A DNA stretch of 64,000 nt, from contig OZ017757.1 in the NCBI GenBank assembly GCA_963969365.1, forward strand, positions 1,178,001 through 1,242,000, written 5' to 3'. The DNA comes from Asterochloris sp. CNOR1 (Eukaryota > Chlorophyta > Trebouxiophyceae > Trebouxiales > Trebouxiaceae). The translations under genes were made by a program, and so were the position numbers. Below are positions 25,116 through 37,560 of the stretch, in pieces. The notes under the pieces were generated by a model. It searched no databases. It was not told the DNA's origin and saw nothing but the letters and a program-made list of their open reading frames with translations. Each line of letters begins with the position of its first letter. The first letter of the stretch is position 1.

Positions 25116-28100
25116 ATGGTCACTTCTTTGAGATCTCTGAGCTGCCACCTCAGGCTCAGGACCAGCTTAGTTGGTACTACATCGCTGCGAGCGTTGGCCC
25201 AGAGGATGGGCTCCTATGCTTTCCAGGGCAGGGTTGACGGCACTGGGGCTCAGTACAGCCTCAGACAGCCCGTGACTGCATCGATCAGGTCCTTGAGTGC
25301 TCGTGCAGTGGCTGGTGCTCAGCAAGAGGTAGATTGGAGTGTCTGCCACTCTCCTTGGGCCACGGTCATAAGATATGCTTGTAGGGAGCAAGTTGTGCAC
25401 AGGCTGTTCAGCTTGCAAGATTGATGTACCACCTCCTGACTGCAGGCAAGCCTGCCGGAGCTGGTGCCGCTCAAGGTCCTGTTTGGGAACCCTGAGAAGA
25501 CCTCTCCTCAGGTCAGGAAGCCCAGCTGGCCCTCTGTGGCAAAATGCATTTTGGGCACCTACTCTTGCAGCTCCTCAGGCAGGGTTGAGCCAATTTACTT
25601 GCTTGACAAATGTGAGCAGTGCGGAAGCTCCCTGGACCTGCTGCAGATCTCACCCGATGCCCAGATGCTGTCCTACCTAGCACCATCCAAGGACAAGGAT
25701 GTGCTGAATGTCTGGGTGCAGCCAGCAGAGGGCCCCAATGAGGAAGCCAGAATGGTCACCAGTGACGAACTGCGAGGCATCAGGCAGGTTGACCGTCTGG
25801 GCTGACTGCACATCAAGTGGCTCATGCTCACTTGCTGTTGCGGCCGCAGTTTTGAGTGCGTGACCACCTGTCAGTGCCCATGACAGCCCTGCCGGAGTTT
25901 GCAGAGGCGCAAAGTGCAGCTGCATGGAATGGCCATGCTTGTGATGATGCAATCAAGCCTGTCTGGCTGTGACCTGGCTCCCTCTCCCTGTGCAGGCAAT
26001 ACAGCTGGTCTGAAGATGGGAAGTACATACTGTACCTTCAAGACACAGGTGAGGGGAAACTGCTGCGGGGCACAGCCTTTGCCTCGTGGTGCCTCAACCA
26101 AGGGCTTTGATCTGTGCAGGCATGCAAAGCCGCAGTCACGGCAAGCTTCTGCATGTCAAAGCTCCCCGTTTGCACTAAAGGTGGTGATGAGAACTTTCAC
26201 CTCTGGGCTCAGGCTCTGGATGGGTCCAAGCCGCGTGACCTGACCTCCTTCGAGGGAGTGAGGGCCCAGAATTTGACCACAGATAAGCACTTCCCTCACC
26301 AGGTCAGCTCATGTTTGAAGTGCAGGAGTAGAATTCTAGTCTTGGCCAGTGACATCCCTGCCGGCTGACTCCTCTTCGCAGTGTTCAGGGACGAGCGCCC
26401 TGGAGAAGGTGCTGTTGATGCACAGCAAGCAAGCTGCTTGCCCCTGCAGCCTGTGCTTACGGGCCTCCAGTCCACTCACATGATGGCTGATCTGCTGTGG
26501 GTGACGCCCAGCTGTGTTACTCACGCACAGCAAAACAGCACACCTGCCCCTCCACATTGCAGGTCGGCTGTCTGTGCTGCATGTGCCATGCCAGGCTGTG
26601 CTGGACGTCGCCATGCACCACGAGCAGCCCTGCTGCCCTTCTGGTCTATGCTATGGTCCTGCAGCACACTCAAGCATGCCTCCTGCGCTTTGCAGGTCAT
26701 GGTGGCACTCAACAAACGGGACCCCCAGTGCTTTGACATGTTCAGAGTAGACCTGGTTTCTGGCGACCTGCACCTTGACACAGAGAACCCTGGCGATGTC
26801 CTGGGATGGCTCACAGGTGCTTGCCTTGAGTGCTCTGCGCCGACGCTTGTGACCAGACCCGCCGCCTGCCTTTGTGCAGCGTCTCCTTACATTGCAGTGA
26901 CCCTCCATGTGTCTCTGGCTGACGACTTGCTCAGCACCATTCAATCCCTGGGACTTGGTCACATGCTGTGCTGCAGATGCTTCCTTCAACATCAGAGGCG
27001 CAGTGGCAATGAACCCTGCTGATGGGTCAACCACACTGCGCACCCGTGCAGACAAGGACAGGTGAGGGCTGGCATCTCACAGTGCAGACCTGCTGTGGCG
27101 CACAGCTGCGGGTGGTGCATGCGCGGCTGCCAGCACCCAGTCTGCCGGGGCAACCAGCTGCAAGGGAGAGCTCAGTGGCTCATGCAGTGGTCTGACAAGC
27201 AGTTAGCCGCCGGTGGATCGCTTGCTGCCGAGCAGCCAAAGGCATTAGTTGCTGTGTGGGCAGTTGAGGGGTGTCTAGGGAACATGAAGGTTTGGACTGC
27301 TGTGCTCCAGCTGCAGCATGTCAGGCCCATCACGTGCCTCAGCCATGCAGGCACCACCCAGCCTGTAAGCCCCACTTGCAGCAGCAGGAGGTTCAGGGTT
27401 ATAGGGGCTTAGGGTTTAGGGCCTGCCAGCCTGACTGGCAAGGAAGGTCACAGCCTGACGTATGTGCGCTGTGGCTGCAGCGAGTGGAAGGCCATCATCA
27501 CCTGGCCCCAAGAGGAGAACGGTGGCCCCACAGCCTTCACCAAAGACGGGAAGAGCCTGTTTGCAGAGTCCAGCCTGGGCTATGACACCACCCGGCTCGT
27601 GAAGGTGCCTTGGGGGTGCCTGTCTACCAGGGCGTGTCCCCTCCGGTCTGCTGTGCTGTGTGGTGACTTAGGGCGTCTCCCCGCCTGGGCATGCTGCTTG
27701 TTGCAGCCTGCTGGGCATGGCAGTGTGAGGCCGCATGCGGAGCAGCAGACCTTTGAGGACTTGTGTGCCAGTCTGTGCCTGCTGTACCAGCCTGGTGGGC
27801 ATGGCATCCTACACCTGCATGCAGAGGAGCAGTCGTGGCAGCCTGGCTGCACAGGCACTGATTCAAGTGCAACCTGCGCTTGCCTCCTCCTCTGCTGTCA
27901 ATGTACTCCCCTCCTGCATGCAGATTGATGCTGCCAATGGGGAGGAGCAGGAGGTTGTCAGCTACAATGACAAGGTAGGAGCTGCCTGGACCTCGTCTCT
28001 TTAGACTCAAACAATCTGGAAACACATCCAGACGCAAGCCACCTTAAAAAAGTCACAGCTGAGCTGGCCACTTTGCTGCAGGTTGATGTTGGCAAGGTCA

Positions 28101-31100
28101 TGATCAGCGACAACACAAGGTACACAACAGGCCATGACAGCCTTGCTGCCATTTAAAAAAAGCTGGCTTCTGTCTTTGACCTTGGTTCTGCGTGTGCTGC
28201 TGTCATGCGCCTCTTTGCTTCACAACTGCTGCTGGCTGGCAGGGTGTGCTGCTGCCATGCATCACTGTGCATGTCATATGCATCTTACATGCAGCGGGAC
28301 CCTCCTCTGTGCTGATTGCTGCCCATGTGCTCTGCCTCAGCTTACCTCGCGGCTCCTGAGTGCTGCTGACAGGCTGAGGGGCATCTGCAGGGAGGACCAG
28401 TGCTGCCTGTGCAGGCTGCTGTCATGCCTCATCTGCACTCACCCAATGCTTCTGACAGGCAGTATGGCACCTGCAGGGAGGTGGAGGCAGTCAGCTACAC
28501 CTATCTGCGGCGGGAGTGGCAGATTCTGGACCAGGGAGTGGCAGGCGACTTCCAGCAGGTGTGTCTGCCACTCTCGTCAGTGTCAGAGCCAGACCATGCT
28601 GCACCTCTCAAGGGCTGCTCTTTGCTTATCTTGAGCTACAGTACAGCAGCCGCAGCAGCAGCAGCCAGCAATCGCCACAGGATATGGACGTGCCCTTGTG
28701 CCTGATAGGAGGCAATGACTCTGCACCTGAGCCTGGACTGGGTGGGAGCAAGTGAGCCTTGGCCTGCACGCTGTCACCTGCTGTACCCTGAAGCTCAGGC
28801 TGGGTGGCAACCTCCAAGCCACAGCCATGTGTTTGAGCCCAGGCCAGCCTGGCTCATCTTCTGCATGTCGCCTGATGCGGCGGCACAGTTAGGCCACAAC
28901 CTGCAGGCTGAGGAACCTCTCAAGCCCAGCTTGGGACCTGCTGCATCCAAGCTAATGCCAGTTGGGGATCTAAAGCCATAAGCTGCGCAGTGCGTCTCAA
29001 GACCACCAGGTCCTGGCACTGGACATGACACTTTATTGTCATGCCTAGCATAGGTGGCTGAGATCGAGGACAGCGAGGACTTCAGTGTCGTGAGCACCAG
29101 CAGCGATGAGCGAATCTGGATTGTCACCTTCACAAAGAGCGACCTGCCCAGCACCAGCTACCTGTACAACAGGTGAGCCTGCTGTCAGTTGCTGGTAGTT
29201 GGCTGTTGCTTTGTGTATTCGGGGGAAGCTGTCTGTCAGCATGCAGGCCTGACTGCTTTGCCTGGCCCCTTGCGCATCACGCTCTAGCGTTGATGCCCTT
29301 GTGGGGTGCAGCTCTGCCCATGTGCCGGGCCCTGTTTACAAGCCCCTCCAGCACTGCTTTGCGACCTTGAGCCCCACTCGTCTGTCCTGCTTAGCCTGTG
29401 CCGTGCTTGTTGCCCCTTCTGGTAAGGCAGGTTGTTGCTTCATGACAAGCTGCGCTAGCCTTGGGGCCCAGCCTACAGCCCTGCTTGGCTCCCATCAGTG
29501 CCTAGATTCCTTCAACCTGCAATCTAGCACAATTTTAGCAGGTGCACCGCCCAAAGTCCTCAGCATGAGCTGCAGCACTGGGTCTGCACCCCTGCACCCA
29601 TGTCGTTTCACTGTTGCAGGGATACCAAGAAATACAGGTTCCTCTTTGTTTCGCAGACTGCCATACTGAGGTATGACCTGAGCCCCATGGAGGGTGTTGT
29701 CATCACAGCCAGAGATGGCCTGGAGCTGCCAGCCTACCTCTCACTTCCAGTAGGCAAGTGAAAACAGTTGACAGTGGCACAGATATATTCCAACTTGAAA
29801 GCCGTTGCGTTGCCTGCATGTTTGCTCCGGGGCTGCCTGCTCACCTACTGCCCTGCGGTCTGATAGCTCACTGTGCTGCACCCATGCCCGCAGGCAGATG
29901 CATGCAGCCGCCTGCTCACAAACCAGCACACATGGCTGCAGGTGTGGAGCCCCGGAACTTGCCCCTGGTCCTGAATGTGCATGGGGGCCCCTGGGCGAGG
30001 GACTTTGCAGGCTTCAGGTGAGCTGCCCCTGCACCTCTGCCCCACCCAGCAGGTCAGCTGTATCTGCCCCTCAGAAGGGCGGCAGGCATCTGAGACGGGC
30101 TGATGCGACACTTGTCGCAGTGGTGACCACACGACTGCCTGGCGCTGCCTGCCTGCAAAGCAGATGACATTCTTATGACGATCTCTGCCTTGGCGCTCTG
30201 CAGGCCTGATGTCCAGTGGTTCTGCAATCGCGGCTACGCAGTGCTTCAGGTGCGGCCCAACCACATGGCACACTATCTGCATGCTACAAGCTGACAAGCA
30301 CCAAATGTCAGCCTGACGCAATCACCCCCTGCCTGCAGGTCAACTACCGGGGCAGCACTGGCTTTGGCAAGTCTTTCCTGCACAAGGGTGACAAACAGTG
30401 GGGAGTGGGGACCATGCAGGTGAGTGCTGAGAGGCCTTGATTGGCGCCTAATGCTGGCTTCGGTCTCATGCCTGCTGCGCTTGCTTGCTGCCTGCTGCGC
30501 TTGCCCCATGTGGACTGCGGCTCATGCGCTTTCTTGTCCTGGCTGCAGCACGATCTGACAGATGCAGTGGCATGGGCCATTGAAAATAAGATTGCTGACC
30601 CAGCCCGGGTGGCCATCTACGGCGGCAGCTATGGTGAGCAGTCTCTGCGCACCTGCCAGCGCAGCAGCGAGGCCTTGCAACAACGTGTGAGGGCTACAAA
30701 CTTGCCGTGTCATGGCCTCCAATGCTTAGTCCATGGCAGCGGGAGCCTCTGCTGTCTGTAGTAGGGTTTGCTTGCAGTCCCTTGGTCGTCATCAAAGCCC
30801 CTCAATTGCAGTCCCCAATTGCTATGTCCATGGCACAGGAGCCTCCTTATCTGCAGGTGGCTACGCTACCCTGGCTGGGCTGACCTTCACACCAGACTTG
30901 TACTGCTGTGGGGTGGACGTCGTGGGACCCTCTAACATCCTAACGCTCTTCAAGGTGAGCGTTGTGCTCATGGTAGTGCCCCCGCTTGATTCATATGCAG
31001 CCATACACACAGTCATTGCTAGGCAGTTGCACATGCTCGGCTCTGCAAGCTCCGCGCCTTTGACGAACAAAGAGCTGTTCAAGCTCCCCACGCTGCCTCA

Positions 31101-32211
31101 TGCGCACGACCGACATGTTGCTGATAGTTGTGATGGCTTGTGCAGAGTATCCCGCCCTACTGGGCTCCCATGAAGACTCAGCTGGTGGAACGGGTTGGAG
31201 ATGTGGAGAACGACGAGGGTGAGCGGTGCACCCGCCGCATCGCCTTTTTGTTATGTTGTGCTTGCAGTGCACAAGCTGGCAGGGTGCCCAGATAAAGGCT
31301 CTTCTGCTGCCTTATGCTGAGTCAGAGTCAGACTGGATATTGCCATCTGCTGCTTGTGGGTGCGAGCTGATGTTCCCTGGGCTTGAACCATATTTGACTT
31401 CACATTCTGGCAGCTTGACGCGTGGCGCAGAGCAGCAGATGTGCACCTTTTGGTTGTGCATATGCTCACTGTACTTATGATCTATTGGCTGCAGAGCTCA
31501 ATCGTCGCATCTCACCACTATTCCACGCTCACAAGATCTGCAAGCCGCTGCTGATTGGGCAGGGCAGCAACGACCCTCGCGTCAAGCAGGCAGAAGCGGA
31601 CCAGATCTTTGAGGCAATGAAGGTGGGGGGGCAATCGATGTCTGTAAGGCATGCTCTGTGTTGAAGATCATGACAGCATGTGGTCCATGACACTGTCATA
31701 TTGCTGCCAGGCAAGTGGGTGTATCTGAGCTTGCAGTCCGGCCCTGTCTGCAGCGTAGAGCCCCATCCATTCTGAACACCTCGTGAGGCTGCAAGGTGGC
31801 CGCTTGATTCTGGGCTTGCATGCAGCGCCCTGTAAGGTGATGCAGCATCAGCCTCATGCACTGCCTTGCTCCTGCCAGCCAAGCCGCTGTATTTGGGACT
31901 GCATGTAACCCCTGTTGCAGACTGCAATGACCTCTGGTGTGGTTTTGCACGAGGCTGCCTGTTGGATTGCTGGTGCAATGCGCATCTTTTGGCACCTTGC
32001 AGCTCATTCTGCTGCCAGCGATTTGCAGGCCAAGGGGTTGCCTGTGGGCTACATTCGCTACTTGGACGAGGGGCATGGCTTCGCAAGGCCGCCCAACAGG
32101 CTGCACTTCTATTCTCACGTGGAGGCCTTTTTGGCGAAACACCTTGGCGGACGGTCTCAGCCGGCGTCAGAGGACTATGAGGGCAACTCTGCAGAGATTC
32201 TAGCACTGTAG
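25116..32211 (+). CDS. S9 family (prolyl-oligopeptidase type) serine peptidase, organelle-targeted
   Basis: Alpha/beta-hydrolase peptidase with an N-terminal beta-propeller, closest to the bacterial-type S9 group starting [17 protein letters not shown]. The 71-codon first exon (25116-25328) encodes an Arg/Ser/Leu-rich, acid-poor presequence ([20 protein letters not shown]), indicating plastid or mitochondrial import. Propeller exons contain [20 protein letters not shown] and [17 protein letters not shown]. The hydrolase part shows [16 protein letters not shown], nucleophile Ser in [13 protein letters not shown], acid Asp in [14 protein letters not shown] and His in [14 protein letters not shown], so the triad looks complete. 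The stop is at 32211. Intron 25512-25646 is 135 bp, a multiple of three, and stop-free. Two introns need GC donors (25784 and 29754). Confidence 0.93.
27391..27421 (+). repeat. Short interstitial telomere-like repeat
   Basis: Inside a peptidase intron, four degenerate TTTAGGG units follow each other: ttcaggg, ttatagggg, cttaggg, tttaggg. TTTAGGG is the plant and trebouxiophyte telomere unit. Confidence 0.55.
28361..28485 (+). repeat. Duplicated acceptor and exon start in S9 peptidase gene
   Basis: 28361-28395 matches 28447-28481 at 29 of 35 bases with no gaps, 86 bp apart. The downstream copy is the real junction ctgacag|GCAGTATGGC. The upstream one keeps ctgacagg and ctgcagggagg. Confidence 0.82.
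30717..30857 (+). repeat. Duplicated intron end before the catalytic GGYATL exon
   Basis: 30717-30761 is repeated at 30813-30856, 97 bp apart, sharing gtccatggca and gagcctc with about 80% overall match. The second copy ends in the functional acceptor atctgcag; the first ends in gtctgtag, a weaker but intact AG. Confidence 0.8.
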
Positions 32212-32495
32212 AGCCCTGACACATATGCAGCATCATCCTTTCTGTCTGGCAGCAGGCATCTATTATGCTGTTTGCTTTGACTCAGATCTTCAGTCCTACA
32301 GCTACCGCGTCAAGGCTACCAACTTATGAGCCTGAAAGAAACTGGTCCATGAAGGTCAAGTAGCTGGCTGAGTTGCATGGCCATGCTTCAGTCAGCGCGG
32401 TCGTTGAGCTTTTGCTTTGTGCCACATGAACGCACAATTCTGTTGACATACTTGTGTGAAGAATGGGAGGTCTCTGGACAGAAAGATGTGAGGGG

Positions 32496-35400
32496 CTATG
32501 CTTGCTCAGCTACCTCAGCCAGTCGTTTCAGAACTCGACGCGTGCCCTCAGCTATGCTGCAGCTCTCATAAAGTAGTGCGTGCTTCTCACACAGTGCCTG
32601 TACGTCCTTCTGCACTCTGCCTAAGTTGTGGCGGGGAAGGCTGGGGAATAGGTGGTGCTCTATCTGATAGTTGAGGCCGCCTGTGAACCAGTCCTCAAAC
32701 AGGCCACTTGAGATGTCCCTGGTGGACACAATCTGTGCAGTGACAAAGTCCTTGTCGGTGCTGTACACCTGCAGAGCAGGGGGAACAAGAGTGTCGGCAT
32801 TCCCCACTGAAAAGATTTGTTGACAACAGAGCGCTGCAGCACATCTGCTCCCATGCAGAAGTGAAGGCGTCAGCATCGTGGGTCAGCCACCAGCTGTTTG
32901 ATAGTGACAGCCAGCACCTCCAGTGCCAAAAGGCACGCCTGTGGTCTACATGCCTACTCTACCATAGACAGGACACAGTCAGCCAGCACATAACAAAACT
33001 ACTGCACTCGGCACAAGCTAGACAGCTTGCCTCCATGCCATTGTGGCTCTGCACAAAGACGATGCTGAGCAGGAAGCCGCAGAAGGCCTGGCTGGCCAGC
33101 AGGTACAGCATCGCCTTGGTGATAGGTAGAAGGCTGAAGGCGGCTCCAAAGTACCAGGCATAGTGGGCGGTAAGGCCCCCCACTTCAGTCCAGCCTTCTG
33201 GAGCGGTCTGCATAAATGAATACAAGCCCTTTTGAGATGCCCATCGAGGCCTTGCCAATGCAGTGCACATGGGGTACTCAGGGCTCTTCTGTCCAGCCCC
33301 TCCAGGTGGCTTACTGGAAGCACAGCTAGTCTTTGTGACTTGCTGCTGCGCTTGTGCGTGGGCACTTGGGTGGTCTGCAGGACGCAGTGGCAGCCTCTGT
33401 GTACTACTAGCTGCATGCTATAGGCCTTGAAGAGCCAAGCAGCAGTTGATGTGCAAAGTGCTAAACAGGCCACATAGCAGCGTGCCACTGCTCTGGGTGG
33501 GTGCTGGCAGTGCGCTCCCCAGCCAAGCAGACAGTGCCACCTGAGCTGCAGCGCATGCCACCCAGCAGCACCTGGCAGAGGCAAGATGCTGTGTGCCTTC
33601 TGACGTAACGGAAGAGATGTTCCCCGCATACCCCCAAGCCAGTCAGCATGAGGCACCCTTGAGGCAGACAGAAGACAGATTGCACAACTCAGAAACCTGC
33701 GGGCTTGAAAGCGAAGTAAACAGTAAACCCTTTTGCCAATGAGGGCCACCTGCACCATGCCCAGGACGTGGCCAATGCTCTGCTGGCACCATGACAATCG
33801 TGCGACCAACAGGACTGGGAAGAAGAGGTACTGCTGGCAGCGAATCATGGCCCTGCTGGCTGTGCTGGGCAGCGAATCCAGCATCTCTGTGCTCCAGGCC
33901 AGCAGGGGTAGGGTGTCAATGTCAGGGTCAACAGCAGCCTTGGAGCCTGACTCCAGTGCGTTGGGGGCTGCATGATGGGTGTTGTGCTTGCTCTTCCACC
34001 AGCCAGTGCTGAAGCCCTGCAGGGCAAGGACAGGCACGGCGTCTCTGGCTTGACCCTTCCCAGGAACTGGTGTCAGTCACGCTGCGCATGCCTGCAAGGC
34101 ATTTCCCATCACACCCATCCTGATCGTCAGCAACATCAGCTGTCGTGCGGCACTCTGCCCCAGTCTCGAGGCCTACCCTCCGCATGGCACAGTAACCCAG
34201 CGGCAGCAGCATATGCCTGCTGCTGCAACATCATCAGCAGCGTGAGAGGCAGCACACAGTTGCCTTGCCTGCACCTGCCACTGAGGGCTCAGCACAGTGC
34301 AGCAGCATCTTGATTGCAGTCTGTCCAGCTGCACATGCCCTGCCACAGGCAGCCTGGATGCAGCTCAGGCAGTGTGGCTGCACCTGCCAGTGCGGGGAGG
34401 CTCACCTGGCCCACGTTGCCCAGCAGCAGCCCAACAAAGTTGTTCCAGCCCCTGCTCCTGAACACCTGGTGGTGCAGGAAGTCATGGGCCAGCCACCCTG
34501 CAGGGCAACCTCTTTGTGTGAGCACAAATCGGCACGCCATGCATCTGCACGGTGCCTGCATCTGAGACAGTCTGACCCATTCTGCCCCAGAGGGCCCTGC
34601 AGTCAGGTAGCAGCTCTGCTGTGAGCTTGAGACTTCCTCAAACGCAGTCAGGCACCTGCTCCGAGACAGTACATTGCTGAGGAGACTCAGCAGACCGGCG
34701 CAGCAGGCTGCTGTCAGGATGCAACAAGGGTCCTGACGCTGGCATGTTTCTCGTCAAAAGATAGCTGCTGACCAGCAGCCAGAAGGTGACAGCAGGGGTC
34801 TGCCGCTGACCTGTCTGCTGCCAAAACAGCCCTAGGAGGAAAGCTGATATGAACAGCAGCCACCAGCTGTTGGCCCCCAGCGCCAGCGTTAGCATGGCCC
34901 CCGCGAGAATGCTGAGATTGGTGGCCAGCTTGAATGCGTAGTACGCCTTGTTGCTGCAGAACAGCCCCTGCTGCTGCAGGCGCGCTCGCAGTGCCCTGAA
35001 GTCTTGCAGCAGGGGAGCCACCACCACGTCCTCCTGCGGGTGGCCAGCAAACGTTTCAGTGACTTGTTGCTGCAGAACAGCCCTTGCTGCTGCAGCATGC
35101 GTGCCTACTGAGTCCTGAATTCTTGCAGCAGGGGAGCCATCAGCACATCTACCTGCAGGTTGACAGGAGTGGGTTGTAAGAGCCTCGTCAGGCCTCTGAA
35201 CCGACATGCTGCAGACGCTGTAAAATTCTTGGCGGGGTGTCGCAGGACAATTGCCGGATCACTGCATAGGCCAAGCCGAAGCCAAGACTTCAAGAGGGCA
35301 CAAAGCCAGCAGAAGCACCTCGAGCATGCAGCAGGTGCCAGCAGAGCGCAGCTCCAAGACAATGTCATTACCTGGAACGCAGCAGGTGTCAGCAGAGCAC

Positions 35401-36158
35401 ATTCTAGATGCCCAAAGCCCTCCCAAGGCACCCAGCACGCAGCGGATGCGACTCACACTCAGGTGGCCAACTTGAAAGTGCTTGAGCTCCCGCCAGGTGG
35501 ATGCTGCATGGAATCCTGAGAACACATCTGTGGCGTCCCTGCCCCCATAGGAGAGAATCACACGGCCTCCAGGGTGCTGGTCGGCCCAGCCACTGATGTC
35601 GTACACCTGTAAATGAGCACAGAGCTGTCGTGGGCTCTCTGGCTGGACACTGTGCGGGCAATCAGGCCGGGGTTGCAGGTTGACAGCAAATAGTCGGGCC
35701 CAGCATTGAACACCTCAGCCAGGCTGACTGAGAAAAAGCTGAACGCCTCACCTTCAGCCATTTTCAGGCATAAGGAACGTGCTTGAGCTATTTGTGGCGC
35801 ACAAGCATTCTGTGGTGGCCTTGGGTGCAGATCGAGACTGTGGGGCACACTGTGCATTGGCATGCGACACAGGCAACCCCGGTGGCCTGTTTTCCGTTCT
35901 CACCCGCTGCTTGATGATAATTAAGCAGTCCTGTTCTGTGTTGTGCTGCTCCACTTCCTCTAGAGTGAAGCCCTGCTGCTGAGCCTGGCCCTGCAGAAGA
36001 GCAGTCAGTCCTCGGCGCCTGGGGACCACACGCTCTCGAGGTTCCTTGCACGCAGATATCTTGCTGCTAGTCTGTACAGTAAAGCTCTGGAGCCCACCTT
36101 GCCAGCACGTGCCTCTGCAGACGGTGTGGCAGGCCCAGCACGGCAGGTCAGGTTGCAC
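32496..36158 (-). CDS. Front-end fatty-acid desaturase with fused cytochrome b5 (delta-6 type)
   Basis: Membrane desaturase that inserts a double bond between the carboxyl end and an existing one, probably in the ER. Exons: 35904 upward, 35606-35457, 35033-34811, 34497-34406, 34016-33729, 33207-33031 and 32768-32496; they chain in frame. The cytochrome b5 domain shows [10 protein letters not shown] and [12 protein letters not shown] (haem HPGG). The three histidine boxes are HDFLHH, HNTHH and QIEHH; the Gln in the last is diagnostic of front-end desaturases. Surrounding sequence ([37 protein letters not shown]) resembles fungal and algal delta-6 enzymes; exact regioselectivity cannot be read off. 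The 5' end is open: the frame runs to 36158 without an ATG, and an acceptor at 35990 suggests an unlocated upstream exon. Intron 33030-32769 has a GC donor. Confidence 0.92.
34947..35160 (-). repeat. Tandemly duplicated desaturase exon, outer copy decayed
   Basis: 34947-35047 and 35063-35163 match at about 80% over 100 bp, offset 116 bp, including 21 identical bases at one end. On the minus strand the inner copy codes [20 protein letters not shown]. The outer reads [15 protein letters not shown] then stop. Both keep a cctgcag or cccgcag acceptor. Confidence 0.85.
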
Positions 36159-36172
36159 CCCTGGCTAGGTCG

Positions 36173-36550
36173 ATGAACACCCTGCAACGCAGGATAGCAA
36201 TGTTACCTCAAATGCAGATGATCATGACACTGCTGATGGTAGATGGCAGGAGAGAAGGGGACCAGAGATTGCCTGAGCTGCCGCCCCAGGCATGGGGCCA
36301 GCTGGTTGATTGTGGCCTGATTCGATGCACACCAGATGATAAAGTTGCAAAAGCTCATGCTGCCCACTTAGATGGCAAGATTGCGACCTTAACATTTGCT
36401 GATGCAAGGACCCCTCCGGACAGCACTGCAAGTGATCTCACCATTGGATGGATTACTATCAATCCAAGCGCAGCATCGAGCGCTGGCTCCGAGTCCCACC
36501 AGCAGGTGGACGCCTACCACAGCTCCTCGGTACTTTTTCAGAACAGGTGA
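36173..36550 (+). CDS. Hypothetical small ORF, uncertain gene
   Basis: ATG-initiated frame of 125 codons, MNTLQRRIAMLPQMQMIMTL, continuing with PPQAWGQLVDCGLIRCTPDD and DLTIGWITINPSAASS. Composition is less Cys/Ala-repetitive than random frames here, and the end (CAGAACAG|GTGATC) could be a donor, so it may be the first exon of an unresolved gene. No family recognised. If real, it and the SDR gene would be the only same-strand neighbours in the window. Confidence 0.33.
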   Translation: MNTLQRRIAMLPQMQMIMTLLMVDGRREGDQRLPELPPQAWGQLVDCGLIRCTPDDKVAKAHAAHLDGKIATLTFADARTPPDSTASDLTIGWITINPSAASSAGSESHQQVDAYHSSSVLFQNR

Positions 36551-37560
36551 TCAACTTGGATCAGGCGGACTGCCCAAGGCGGCGGTGATCAAGCTGAAGG
36601 CAAGAGCTTTGGCACTTGCTTTCTTCAGAGTGGTGTGCGGTTCGCAGCACATTTCACGTCTTCCTCTCTGAACAATCGGCAAGGACCTGCTCCACGTCGC
36701 CCTGTGTGCTGAAGTCAGAACACTCTTCGGACAGTGAACAACATCTCCATTCCATCGGCAGCTTGCACGGCTCTGCTGTGGGCTCCAGACATGAGTTCAG
36801 AATCAAATGCCAGCTAGGAAAGCAACAATGCAGTGGACCTTGCAGAGGAGCTGCTGAGGTGCATCGCAACAAGCGTTTTCAAACAGTGGTGCAGCGCCAC
36901 CCACACAGGTGGAGCAGTCAGTACAGCAGCTGCCTTCCAACTGGGTGTTAGGGACTTTGAATCTAAGGTCCGCAGCCATGGCAAATGCTCAAGCTGTTGC
37001 CCGTTCACTTCATGCTTGTCACTCATGAGCTGAGTTGTGACCCCATGGCTCACACTGGTGCAGCTGCTATGCTGTCAAGGTGTCTGGCATGTGTAGCAGG
37101 TCCCTCTCAGTGGCTTTTGGGCCCCAGCTGCACACATGTTGTCCTCCTGATTGTGAGGCACTATGGGCACAGTTCTGAGAGCTTCCCACAAACACACAAA
37201 TTGTCACATCTGCTTCCTGTGGATTGCAAGTGATGATCTGGGGTGCTGATGCATGTGGCCCAGTGATTGGTGCCACTGTGAGGCATGGCCCAGATTAGGG
37301 TACAAGGACGTGCTACCGTTTGTCCAGGAAGCAGGTGTCGGAGGCTGCTGCAGTCGGATGTGCGGGATCTCTTGAGCTGGTAAGCAGTGACATGCAAACA
37401 TACTACAGTCATGAGGCTCGGTCATGAAGCGGCTTCATGAAGGGGCTCTGTTGCCAGATCGGTGCACAGGCCACCTCCCAAACAGCTTGGTCATGTCCTG
37501 GTCAGGAGGCACAAGCATGTTATATGGTTTGCCATTTGCCATGCAGACTCCACCAAAACA
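36551..37560. other. Unassigned interval before the SDR gene
   Basis: About 1 kb with no confident gene. A plus-strand coding-like fragment occurs at 36833-37000 (AEELLRCIATSVFKQWCSAT), which might belong with the ORF at 36173. The 5' exon of the desaturase (minus) and the SDR promoter may also lie here. Confidence 0.4.

Noticed and set aside
27391-27421. True telomere end
   Set aside because: Only about 30 bp, degenerate, and flanked on both sides by exons of one gene.
35607-35761. ATG-initiated minus-strand frame [18 protein letters not shown] inside the desaturase
   Set aside because: It lies between the two halves of the cytochrome b5 domain, and splicing directly across it gives [17 protein letters not shown], so it is intron.
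36173-36550. Confident naming of the small plus-strand ORF
   Set aside because: No domain recognised, and the upstream desaturase boundary is unresolved; listed only as a low-confidence CDS.
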